Origin: Bacillota bacterium
Lineage (GTDB): Bacteria; Bacillota; DTU065
Assembly: GCA_012842235.1 (NCBI GenBank)
Contig: DUTE01000065.1
Span: 1-12,716, forward strand
Direction of reading: 5' to 3'
DNA: 12,716 nt
Below the pieces are notes generated by a model. The model did no database searches. It saw nothing but the letters and a program-made list of their open reading frames with translations, and was not told where the DNA came from. A program made the translations under genes and the position numbers. Numbering within the stretch: position 1 is the stretch's first letter; every line of letters starts with the position of its first letter. Below are positions 1 through 6,312 of the stretch, piece after piece.

Positions 1-187
1 TTAACCCCACCTCTTTTAACGTAGATATATTATCTCTTGCCAATCTTTCTAGCATTCTAATAATAGGTATATATGTTTCTATAATTGCCTCATAAAGCCA
101 GTCTTCTTCTAACGCACTATCAGATTCAGCATGTCTTATGTAAGGTAGATGTGCATGGAAGATAAATGCTAAATATCCTTTTTTCAT
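1..187 (-). CDS. Glycoside hydrolase family 57 protein (probable 1,4-alpha-glucan branching enzyme), 5' part only
   Basis: The frame opens with ATG at 187-185 and stays open to the left edge, giving 62 N-terminal residues. They begin MKKGYLAFIFHAHLPYIRH, followed by EEDWLYEAIIETYIPII. The HAHLPY block is conserved region 1 of GH57, and the EEDW..EAI.ETYIP block is typical of the branching-enzyme/DUF1957 branch of that family. Known members cleave or transfer alpha-1,4-glucan and make alpha-1,6 branches in glycogen-like polymers in the cytoplasm. The start overlaps the DUF4912 stop as ATGA (184-187), and AAAGGAG (203-197) lies 9 nt before the ATG inside that gene, so translation is probably coupled. 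The last residues visible (STLKEVGL) diverge from the usual F.LTMS.TP block. Family assignment is firm; the precise activity is inferred because the catalytic region lies outside the window. Confidence 0.85.
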   Translation of the reverse strand, partial: MKKGYLAFIFHAHLPYIRHAESDSALEEDWLYEAIIETYIPIIRMLERLARDNISTLKEVGL

Positions 188-972
188 GGCGACAATCTCC
201 TTTCTACATCCAACACTTTATTTAGAAGAAGTCCATTTTGAGCAAAAGACTCAAAGTAAAGGTTTTGTGAGCCCTCGTTTAGTTTAAGTTTGATGTAGAA
301 GTTACCTTTATCATCTAATGGCACAGTGTGGCCATTTAAAAGTAGTGCAGAATTAGGTGTAGTTTGGCCATAGACAATAAGTTCAGTATCAAGCCAAAGG
401 TAGTGCTGTTTCTCGTAGGGAACACTAATTGGCATAGGACTTGCAAGGTATTCGAGATATTCTGCTCGTTCTTCTGCTTTTTGCCAATATAGAGGGGAAG
501 CTCCAAGATACGAATATCTTTCTTCACCATATAGTTCGTCGATAGATAACCACATTTCATCTGTAACAGAGGATATTTGCCCAAGGGGTATAGAGATTTG
601 ATTTGATTCAAGCAAAACTAAAAAGCCTGTTTCAGTTGCTACGCCAAAATCAACACTAAGTAACTCTTTTACTTGTGGTATTTCTAGATACCAGCTGTGA
701 GCCTCAGGTACTACCGGGACTTTGAGAATTTCTTTTTGTTTTGTTTTGACTCTAAGAAAGAAAGGAAAGTTTTTAAGAGACTCAATATTCAACCAAGTTT
801 GTGAAGAAAAGTCCCAATAACAAAAAAGCCAATGGGGATCACGCATCATAACAACAAGGAGATCTGTAGCATATCCTGAAGGCAGATCAGCCTCTTTGCC
901 CCTATAAATTAGGGGATGGTGTAGATTTTGCTTAGCTTTTTCAGGTTTGGGCAACATCATAGAAAATGTCAC
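184..972 (-). CDS. DUF4912 domain protein, partner of the GH57 enzyme
   Basis: This 262-residue protein starts at GTG 972-970, chosen because AGGAGG lies 7 nt upstream; the ATG pair at 960-955 is too far from it. It has no signal peptide or membrane segment. Residues about 30-56 (LPSGYATDLLV, then RDPHWLFCYWDF) match the DUF4912 signature of a basic DP.W aromatic block, and SWYLEIP (93-99) is a second family block. Residues about 195-250 (TELIVYGQTTPNSALLLNG...) resemble a small beta-sandwich of the kind written VYG.T.P.A.V.vnG in carbohydrate-related proteins. The biochemical role of DUF4912 is not established. Its frequent position beside GH57 branching-type enzymes, and the 4-nt overlap here, suggest a role in alpha-glucan synthesis or binding, which is inference. 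It is transcribed divergently from the FG-GAP gene. Confidence 0.8.
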   Translation of the reverse strand: MTFSMMLPKPEKAKQNLHHPLIYRGKEADLPSGYATDLLVVMMRDPHWLFCYWDFSSQTWLNIESLKNFPFFLRVKTKQKEILKVPVVPEAHSWYLEIPQVKELLSVDFGVATETGFLVLLESNQISIPLGQISSVTDEMWLSIDELYGEERYSYLGASPLYWQKAEERAEYLEYLASPMPISVPYEKQHYLWLDTELIVYGQTTPNSALLLNGHTVPLDDKGNFYIKLKLNEGSQNLYFESFAQNGLLLNKVLDVERRLSP

Positions 973-1078
973 TGTCCTGCCTCCTAAAAGTTCATCTCTT
1001 TGCTATTATGATGCAAAAGGTAGACAATTTATGCTTCTAAAGGATAGGACTGCAGGAAAAAACCTCTCACTAAAAGAA

Positions 1079-1107
1079 TTGAAGGTAATAAGAAAATTAT
1101 CGACAAT
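1079..1107 (+). promoter_or_regulatory. Candidate sigma-A type promoter for the FG-GAP gene
   Basis: TTGAAG (1079-1084) and GACAAT (1102-1107) are separated by 17 nt, with four of six consensus bases in each box. They lie in the 172-nt divergent gap, and a start about 7 nt downstream would leave a short leader containing the ribosome binding site of the gene at 1145. The match is modest and could be chance in AT-rich DNA. I could not find a convincing promoter for the minus-strand pair in the same gap. Confidence 0.25.
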
Positions 1108-1144
1108 ACGTACTATCTCAATAAGAAGAAAGGAATGAAACAAG

Positions 1145-2086
1145 GTGCCTTTGTTCAGGAGAGTTAAAAATCCAGTTGTTTTCTTACTAATATTATTACT
1201 AGTAACGCCAGCATTTTCTTGGAGAAGGACTTGGTCTTTAGATAAGCTGCTTTTTGACGGTATTTTAGGTGTGGAAACTATAAAAGGAGATCCTGATCGT
1301 CTATTAGTATGGGGAAAAAACTATGAAAAAGTCGAAGCAAGAGTTGCTTTAGTTGAATGGCAGAATAACAAGATTAAAACTATTTGGGAAAGTGAAAATT
1401 TTTATGCTAGAGGTAGCAATTTAATGTGTGCTGTAGGAAACTTTTCCGGATCTAGCCAAGAGGTTGTTGTCCTTACAGATAATAAATGGAGATTATACAA
1501 GATAGAAGATGATGGCCTTAGAGAAAGTGTGTCAGGGACAAACATAACAGGAATCATGGAAGTAACGGCAGGAGATATCGATGGTGATGGTATAAGTGAA
1601 TTAATCATAACCTCGGTTAACAAATTACTAAACAATACTGTAGATAAAAAAATAGTGGTCTATAAATTTCAAGAGGGAAATTTTTATAAGGTCAAGGAGA
1701 CAGAGGGGTTTGGAAATATTCGAGCCTTAGCAACTGCAGACCTTGATGGCGATGGTATAAATGAAATTATTTTTGAAGAGGGTTTGGCTTATAAAAAAGG
1801 TACTATCACAGTTTTAAAAGATTTTGAGCCCATTGTTTCTGCAGGGCTTAGAAACTACCCTGTCTTTGCTCTTAGTGGATTCGACAACACAATACTTGTT
1901 GGCGATGATTCGGGATCGATTAACTTATATCGGTTAGAAGGTTCTCAACTAGAACTAGTTGGCAAGTCTGTCTCTGTAGGTTGGGGTCTAGTAGATACTG
2001 CCAAAGGGGACTTTTTACAAAAAGGTACAAACCAAATTATTTTAATTAGTGCACCTGCAGGGGCTTATTTATTAGAGGATATCTAG
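1145..2086 (+). CDS. Predicted exported FG-GAP/VCBS-repeat protein, function unknown
   Basis: A 313-residue protein starting at GTG 1145, with AAAGGA (1129-1134) 10 nt upstream; the start is moderately sure. The N-terminus has basic residues (RRVK, 5-8) and then a hydrophobic run, about 10-24 (VVFLLILLLVTPAF). This fits a Sec signal peptide or an uncleaved anchor. Two clear FG-GAP/VCBS-type repeats carry acidic loops: DIDGDG at 144-149 (GDIDGDGISELIITS) and DLDGDG at 199-204 (ADLDGDGINEIIF). The D.DGDG.nE pattern is the calcium-binding loop of integrin-like beta-propeller blades. Weaker blade-like stretches lie around 95-112, 245-262 and 284-312, so the whole protein could be a small beta-propeller. 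No catalytic motif, sortase signal or peptidoglycan-binding domain is seen. Similar lone FG-GAP proteins of Bacillota are uncharacterised; an envelope role is inferred from the leader only. Confidence 0.75.
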   Translation: MPLFRRVKNPVVFLLILLLVTPAFSWRRTWSLDKLLFDGILGVETIKGDPDRLLVWGKNYEKVEARVALVEWQNNKIKTIWESENFYARGSNLMCAVGNFSGSSQEVVVLTDNKWRLYKIEDDGLRESVSGTNITGIMEVTAGDIDGDGISELIITSVNKLLNNTVDKKIVVYKFQEGNFYKVKETEGFGNIRALATADLDGDGINEIIFEEGLAYKKGTITVLKDFEPIVSAGLRNYPVFALSGFDNTILVGDDSGSINLYRLEGSQLELVGKSVSVGWGLVDTAKGDFLQKGTNQIILISAPAGAYLLEDI

Positions 2087-2220
2087 TTCTATCTGAAAAG
2101 TAAGTATTTTACACAAAAGAATTGTAGAACACTTCTTTCTTATGGCATATGGTAAGATATAAATAGAGTTAATTGAACAGTAAGCAAAGTGGTTGAATAA
2201 AACAAAAAGGGGTGGATAAG

Positions 2221-3105
2221 GTGGAGGTAGAACAAAAGAAGTTTATTATTGTAACTGGACTATCAGGAGCTGGTAAATCTTTAGCAGCTAAAGTGTTAGA
2301 GGATTTTGGCTATTTTTGTGTTGACAATCTCCCTCCCCTTTTGATACCAAAATTTGCCGAAATTGTTGCCCAATCTCATGGTAGCATTAATAAAGTTGCT
2401 TTAGTAAGTGATGTCCGTGGTGGACGGTTCTTTGATCATCTTCTTCAAGCTCTTGCATCACTTGAAGATATGGGTTTTGGCTACGAAATATTATTTTTAG
2501 AGGCTTCAGATGAGGTTTTAGTAAGAAGATACAAAGAAAGCCGCAGACGGCATCCATTAAGTGTTGAAGGTGGAGTCTTAGAAGGATTAGAGTTAGAGAA
2601 GAGAAAACTGCAACATATTCGTGAGAGAGCTAATAAGATTATTGATACTTCCAATTTAGGAATTGGTGAGTTTAAAAACACACTAGCAGAATGGTTAGAA
2701 CAAGACGATAAAGAGCGTATGCTAATAAATATAGTCTCCTTTGGTTTTAAACATGGTATTCCTCTCTATGCAGACCTCGTCTTTGATGTTCGTTTTCTAC
2801 CAAATCCTTATTGGGTAGACGAGTTAAGAGATCACATAGGTACAGAAAAGATCATCAAAGATTTTTTACTTCAATATTCTCTTACCAAAACATTTGTAGA
2901 AAAGCTTAATAGTTTTTTGCTTTTTCTTATACCCAATTACATTAAAGAAGGTAAAGCCCAACTGACGATAACTATCGGTTGTACAGGGGGCAAGCATAGG
3001 TCTGTAGCCATCGCAGATTGGTTGGGAGTTTCTCTTGGCCAAAGAGGGTATTCATGTGTAGTAGAACACAGAGATATAACTCAGTGGAGTGGTAAGCATG
3101 GCTGA
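2221..3105 (+). CDS. rapZ: RapZ (YvcJ family) nucleotide-binding protein
   Basis: This 294-residue protein is a P-loop nucleotidase/adapter. In Escherichia coli RapZ controls glucosamine-6-phosphate synthase through small RNAs; the Bacillus homologue YvcJ binds and hydrolyses nucleotides. Walker A GLSGAGKS is at 13-20, a Walker B-like region ending SDVRGG at 63-68, and the family block SFGFKHGIP..ADLVFDVR from 173. The C-terminal GCTGGKHRSV is at 253-262. Length is normal for the family. I prefer GTG 2221 over the in-frame GTG at 2212 because AAGGGGTG (2207-2214) stands 6 nt before 2221 but overlaps 2212. The gene overlaps yvcK by 8 nt, the usual neighbour. The 134-nt gap upstream has AT-rich -10-like sequences (for example TATAAA at 2158) but no good -35, so no promoter is called. 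The RNA partners known from enterobacteria should not be assumed here. Confidence 0.95.
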   Translation: MEVEQKKFIIVTGLSGAGKSLAAKVLEDFGYFCVDNLPPLLIPKFAEIVAQSHGSINKVALVSDVRGGRFFDHLLQALASLEDMGFGYEILFLEASDEVLVRRYKESRRRHPLSVEGGVLEGLELEKRKLQHIRERANKIIDTSNLGIGEFKNTLAEWLEQDDKERMLINIVSFGFKHGIPLYADLVFDVRFLPNPYWVDELRDHIGTEKIIKDFLLQYSLTKTFVEKLNSFLLFLIPNYIKEGKAQLTITIGCTGGKHRSVAIADWLGVSLGQRGYSCVVEHRDITQWSGKHG

Positions 3106-4435
3106 TAAGGCTGGTAAGAAGGATAAAAGACAATTTTTGCATTGGTTTTATCCTGGTATTCGCATAAAACGCTATATTGTTATTAGTGCCTTAGGAGTAA
3201 TAGTGACATCTCTTGCCCTAGCTATTTTTGTACTTTTAGCATCGACAAGCATCGACCAAGATAACATGGCTTTTTTGTTAAAAAGTTTAACGAATTTTAT
3301 TCATCCTTGGATAGCATTTATATTTGCACTTATTCTCTTTGTTTTAGGAATCTATTTAGTAGTTTTAGGAGTACAAAAAGCACTACAACATACCTTTGGG
3401 GCTATTACAGTTGCTGATTTAGGCGAAGTTGCCAACGAGTTTTACAAAAAGACTATCTTGGCACAAGGACCGGAGGTTGTTGTTATTGGTGGTGGCACAG
3501 GGCTTGCTACTTTGCTTAGAGGTCTGAAAGATTATACAAGTAATATAACAGCAATAGTTACTGCAGCAGATGATGGTGGTTCTTCAGGAAGAATAAAAAA
3601 AGAATGGGGCTTAGTACCACCAGGTGATATCCGTAGCTGTTTATTGGCACTTGCTGAGACTGAGCCACTTATGAAGGCACTATTTGATTATCGTTTTCAA
3701 AGTGGCGAAGGCCTTGAAGGACATAATTTTGGCAACTTATTTATCTTAGCGATGAGTGAGGTTACAGGTGATTTTGAGACAGCGGTTGAACAGTTTAGTC
3801 GTGTATTAAAAGTTCGAGGACAGGTAGTTGCCTCTACTCTTGATAATGTAAACCTTAAAGCAATATACGAAAATGGCCACGAAGTATTAGGTGAGTCAGT
3901 AATTGGTAAAAAAGGTGAAAAGATAAAACAAGTTGAGTTAGAACCCAAAAACTGTAAAGTAAATAAAAAAGCAATAGAGGCTATTGAAAGAGCTGAATTG
4001 ATAATTCTAGGGCCAGGTAGTCTTTATACTTCCATAATACCTAATCTTCTAGTACCAGGCCTTGTTGAGGCAATTCAAAAAAAGCAAGTCCCAGTCTATT
4101 ACATTGTTAATGTTATGACCGAACCCGGTGAAACCGATAACTATACTGCTTTTGATCATGTTAAAGCAATCTTAGATCAGACAAATGTTGAAAACTTTAT
4201 AGATTATGTCTTTGTTAATACAGGGGGCTTTGACGGAACCCTTAAGGAACGCTATAAAAAACAAGGAGCTTTTCCTGTAGAGATAGACCAAAAAAAGCTA
4301 GAAAATCTAGGTGTGAAAGTTGTATTACAAAGACTAGCTAATTCTAATGATATGGCAAGACATGACTCAGATAAATTAGCTTCAGTTGTTATGTCCTTAT
4401 ATGCCCAAACAGCGAACAAGTCGACTAGATCTTAA
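3098..4435 (+). CDS. yvcK: YvcK/CofD-like gluconeogenesis factor with membrane-spanning N-terminal extension
   Basis: A 445-residue protein. Bacillus YvcK (about 317 residues) binds UDP-GlcNAc and is needed for growth on gluconeogenic substrates and for cell-wall homeostasis. The YvcK core starts near residue 125 with VVVIGGGTGLATLLRGL, then AADDGGSSGR (156-165) and PPGDIRSC (174-181), all family hallmarks, followed by a GPGSLYTSI block. The first ~120 residues are an extension with two hydrophobic segments, about 26-49 and 68-92, separated by a polar stretch. This should place the core at the inner face of the membrane. ATG 3098 is preferred over GTG 3089 because GGAG (3086-3089) lies 8 nt before it. 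The start overlaps the rapZ stop as ATGGCTGA, so the pair is one transcription unit and probably coupled. No terminator follows; ribU has its own promoter. Confidence 0.95.
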   Translation: MADKAGKKDKRQFLHWFYPGIRIKRYIVISALGVIVTSLALAIFVLLASTSIDQDNMAFLLKSLTNFIHPWIAFIFALILFVLGIYLVVLGVQKALQHTFGAITVADLGEVANEFYKKTILAQGPEVVVIGGGTGLATLLRGLKDYTSNITAIVTAADDGGSSGRIKKEWGLVPPGDIRSCLLALAETEPLMKALFDYRFQSGEGLEGHNFGNLFILAMSEVTGDFETAVEQFSRVLKVRGQVVASTLDNVNLKAIYENGHEVLGESVIGKKGEKIKQVELEPKNCKVNKKAIEAIERAELIILGPGSLYTSIIPNLLVPGLVEAIQKKQVPVYYIVNVMTEPGETDNYTAFDHVKAILDQTNVENFIDYVFVNTGGFDGTLKERYKKQGAFPVEIDQKKLENLGVKVVLQRLANSNDMARHDSDKLASVVMSLYAQTANKSTRS

Positions 4436-4451
4436 GAAATGCTTTGTAGAG

Positions 4452-4479
4452 TTGCTTTTTTAGTAAAATTGGATATAAT
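4452..4479 (+). promoter_or_regulatory. Promoter of the ribU riboswitch leader
   Basis: A perfect TATAAT (4474-4479) is preceded at 16 nt by TTGCTT (4452-4457), in the right orientation. It ends 24 nt before the first base of the FMN riboswitch. Transcription would start near 4486, so the aptamer would be at the very 5' end of the message, as expected for a riboswitch transcript. The -35 box is weak, but the position supports the call. Confidence 0.65.
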
Positions 4480-4503
4480 CAATCTTAGGAAAACCCCATA
4501 TAT

Positions 4504-4611
4504 GATCTTTCAGGGCAAGGTGTAATTCCTTACCGGTGGTAAAGTCCACGAGCATATGCTGACCTGGTGCAATTCCAGGACCGACGGTATAGTCCGGATG
4601 AAAGAAAGATC
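4504..4611 (+). promoter_or_regulatory. FMN riboswitch (RFN element) upstream of ribU
   Basis: The segment contains the conserved RFN core: AGGGCAAGGTG, AATTCC, ACCGGTGGTAAAGTCCACGA, CTGGTGCAATTCCAGG, CCGACGGTATAGTCCGGATG and the closing GAAAGA. The P1 helix is an exact 8-bp pair, GATCTTTC (4504-4511) with GAAAGATC (4604-4611). RFN aptamers bind flavin mononucleotide and turn off riboflavin synthesis or uptake genes when flavin is plentiful. Here the next gene is the riboflavin transporter component ribU, so FMN should lower uptake. The expression platform lies between 4612 and the ribU start. Confidence 0.97.
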
Positions 4612-4654
4612 AAGCATCAAGTAATTAGCTTTTAGTCATTTGATTGCTCTTTTG

Positions 4655-4683
4655 CGCCCTGAAGGATCTCCTTTAGGGCGTTT
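4655..4683 (+). terminator. Terminator-like hairpin in the FMN riboswitch expression platform
   Basis: CGCCCTGAAGG (4655-4665) pairs with CCTTTAGGGCG (4670-4680) in an 11-bp stem with one G-T pair and an ATCT loop. Only TTT and then CCTCT follow, so the T-tract is poor for an intrinsic terminator. It may be a weak attenuator, or a hairpin that competes with masking of the ribU ribosome binding site. It sits directly after the aptamer and just before the ribU Shine-Dalgarno. Confidence 0.6.
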
Positions 4684-4697
4684 CCTCTAAGGAGGTC
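4665..4697 (+). promoter_or_regulatory. Possible ribosome-binding-site masking helix for ribU
   Basis: GATCTCCTT (4665-4673) can pair along its whole length with AAGGAGGTC (4689-4697), which contains the ribU Shine-Dalgarno. The helix has nine pairs, one of them G-T, and a 15-nt loop. The left arm is also part of the loop and right arm of the hairpin at 4655-4680, so the two folds exclude each other. This suggests control at translation initiation, as known for the ypaA/ribU leader of Bacillus subtilis. Which fold FMN favours cannot be decided by eye. Confidence 0.45.
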
Positions 4698-4703
4698 TAT
4701 CAA

Positions 4704-5246
4704 ATGAAATTAAAAAAGTTAACCATTATGTCAGTTCTTGTGGCTATCAGTGCTGTATTGACTTTGGTAGTAAAGATCCCTTTTCCCACAGCACCATTTC
4801 TTATATATGAGCCAGGGGATGTACCTATACTCATTGGCGGGATGCTTTTTGGCCCAGTAGCAGCATTGGCTATGACTGTAACGATCTCTATCCTTTTGGG
4901 GTTTTTTGTCCCATCAGGTGGTGTTTTTGGCGTAATAATGCATATTATTGCAACAAGCTTATTGACAGTGCCAGCTGCTATGATCTATAGAGGAACTAAG
5001 AAAAGTGCCTATAAAGGCCTTATGGCAGGAGCATTGGCGATGACTGTAGTGATGCCTTTATTAAACGTTTGGTTAAATCCTATCTTTTATGGCATGCCTA
5101 GAGAAGCAGTTGTTAAGCTATTAGTACCAGCAATTATTCCTTTTAACTTTTTAAAATCTTTTATAAATGCAGCTATAACAGCGGTATTAATCCCAAGAAT
5201 GTCTTTTTGGTGGCAAAAAAACTTAGCTGATGTAGCGAAGAGATAA
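4704..5246 (+). CDS. ribU: RibU, riboflavin-binding S component of an ECF transporter
   Basis: A 180-residue, very hydrophobic protein with about six membrane segments. In known systems RibU binds riboflavin outside the cell and joins the shared EcfT/EcfA/EcfA' energy module to import it. Supporting sequence: a basic-tipped first helix (KLKKLTIMSVLVAISAVLT), the loop FPTAPFLIYEPGDVPILIGG (about 27-46) followed by MLFGP, typical of RibU, and the late NFLKSFINA (148-156), matching the N..K..IN element of this family. Length is normal. ATG 4704 follows AAGGAGG (4689-4695) by 8 nt. No ecfA or ecfT gene is nearby, as expected for a group II ECF system where the energizing module is encoded elsewhere. 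The FMN riboswitch in front confirms the substrate assignment. The unit has its own promoter and terminator and interrupts the usual yvcK-whiA adjacency. Confidence 0.94.
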   Translation: MKLKKLTIMSVLVAISAVLTLVVKIPFPTAPFLIYEPGDVPILIGGMLFGPVAALAMTVTISILLGFFVPSGGVFGVIMHIIATSLLTVPAAMIYRGTKKSAYKGLMAGALAMTVVMPLLNVWLNPIFYGMPREAVVKLLVPAIIPFNFLKSFINAAITAVLIPRMSFWWQKNLADVAKR

Positions 5247-5251
5247 AAGAC

Positions 5252-5276
5252 AAGCCTGCCATGGGCAGGCTTTTTT
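5252..5276 (+). terminator. Intrinsic terminator of ribU
   Basis: AAGCCTGCC (5252-5260) and GGCAGGCTT (5264-5272) form a perfect GC-rich stem with a three-base ATG loop. It runs into six T residues (5271-5276). It begins 6 nt after the ribU stop and closes the riboflavin-uptake unit. whiA starts only 49 nt downstream without a clear promoter of its own, so some read-through into whiA is possible. Confidence 0.92.
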
Positions 5277-5324
5277 GGTTAGTTGAAGAATATGTGGGAA
5301 AGAGAAACAAAAGGAGAGATGGTT

Positions 5325-6272
5325 GTGCCTTATCTGAATTTTTCTCAGCAGGTAAAAAGTGAGCTGGTGCGTGTGCAGCCATCTCATGCCGAGTGTAAGC
5401 AGGCTGAACTTTTTGGGCTGATTCAAAGTGCAGGAGCTTTGCATATAGGTACAAAAGGACCTTCAATTGAGATCAAAACAGAAAATGCAGGCTTAGCAAG
5501 GAAAACAGTCTCGTATTTTCGAGAGTTAAGTCAAAGCACTACAGAACTTATTGTTGAAAAGGAAACAAAACTCAAAAAACATAATCTTTACAGAGTACGC
5601 TTGAGAGTTCCCCTAGAAAATGATGTTCTTTCGGAGACTGTAATTAATAACATTCTGAACAAACAGGTTCCACAACTTAGTAACGAATGTTGTAAAAGAT
5701 CGTATATGAGAGGGCTTTTTTTAGGCAGTGGGTCGATTCAACATCCTGAAAAAGCTTACCATTTAGAGATAAGGTTAAGCTCAAAGAGCTTTGCTAGAAG
5801 AGCCCAAGCCTTTTTAGAATCTGCAGGTTTAAATTTTGGGCTGACGGAAAGACGCAACGATTATCTCCTCTACTTAAAAGATGCTGAGTCAGTAGCTGTC
5901 TTTTTAACTATGGTTGGCGCACATCGATCTCTTTTAGAGATGGAAAATATTAGAATTATTAAAGATATGAAAAACAATGTGAACCGTTTAGTAAACTGTG
6001 AGGATGCTAATATAGATAAGACAGTAACTGCTTCACTCAATCAATTAAAAGCTATTGAAATTCTCGAAGAGCATGGTGTTTTGAAAAAAATGCCAAGGAC
6101 TATACAAGATGTAGCCGAGGTGAGAAAGGAAAACTTTGATGCAAGTTATGCTAAAATCGGCGATATCCTAGGTATTAGTAAATCAGCTGTAAGTTACCGT
6201 TTAAAAAAGATTGAAAAAGAAGCAGAAAAAATTACCAATGATAGCAGGAAAGAAGAAACTTATGAAGAATAA
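5325..6272 (+). CDS. whiA: WhiA DNA-binding regulator
   Basis: A 315-residue protein, close to the 316 residues of the Bacillus subtilis homologue. WhiA joins a LAGLIDADG-homing-endonuclease-like domain, which has lost nuclease activity, to a C-terminal helix-turn-helix. It governs sporulation division in Streptomyces, and cell division and chromosome segregation in Bacillus. Visible blocks: RGLFLGSGSI (about 129-138, the degenerate LAGLIDADG helix), NNVNRLVNCEDANI (217-230), and the HTH around 276-296 (KIGDILGISKSAVSYRLKKI). I chose GTG 5325, giving MPYLNFSQQVKSEL like other WhiA N-termini. AAGGAG (5311-5316) lies 8 nt before it, while the in-frame ATG at 5319 is only 2 nt away and TTG 5283 lacks a site. 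The gene lies between the ribU terminator and its own terminator, so it appears separated from both rapZ-yvcK and the glycolytic operon. Confidence 0.95.
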   Translation: MPYLNFSQQVKSELVRVQPSHAECKQAELFGLIQSAGALHIGTKGPSIEIKTENAGLARKTVSYFRELSQSTTELIVEKETKLKKHNLYRVRLRVPLENDVLSETVINNILNKQVPQLSNECCKRSYMRGLFLGSGSIQHPEKAYHLEIRLSSKSFARRAQAFLESAGLNFGLTERRNDYLLYLKDAESVAVFLTMVGAHRSLLEMENIRIIKDMKNNVNRLVNCEDANIDKTVTASLNQLKAIEILEEHGVLKKMPRTIQDVAEVRKENFDASYAKIGDILGISKSAVSYRLKKIEKEAEKITNDSRKEETYEE

Positions 6273-6278
6273 TAATAA

Positions 6279-6303
6279 GAGACCGGGATATCCGGTTTCT
6301 TTT
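6279..6303 (+). terminator. Intrinsic terminator after whiA
   Basis: GAGACCGG (6279-6286) pairs with CCGGTTTC (6292-6299), with one G-T pair and a GATAT loop, followed by TTTT. The T-tract is short, so termination may be partial. It lies 6 nt after the whiA stop and 10 nt before the CggR operator. It therefore separates whiA from the glycolytic operon. Confidence 0.7.
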
Positions 6304-6312
6304 CCGGCCTAG

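Noticed and set aside
947..1138. Plus-strand 63-codon open frame in the divergent gap
   Set aside because: It has no ribosome binding site, begins inside the DUF4912 start region on the other strand, and its product resembles no known protein. It is probably a chance frame over promoter DNA.
1135..1167. Ten-codon leader-peptide frame (MKQGAFVQES) overlapping the FG-GAP start
   Set aside because: The AGGA lies directly against its ATG with no spacing, whereas it suits GTG 1145. There is no sign of regulatory codons.
4614..4653. AT-rich hairpin (GCATCAA with TTGATTGC) followed by TCTTTT in the ribU leader
   Set aside because: Its stem is only seven pairs with one bulge and a long loop, much weaker than the adjacent hairpin at 4655-4680. 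It is noted only as a possible minor fold.
5173..5466. Minus-strand frames opposite the end of ribU and the start of whiA
   Set aside because: They cross the ribU terminator and the conserved whiA N-terminus, and have no family resemblance or binding site.
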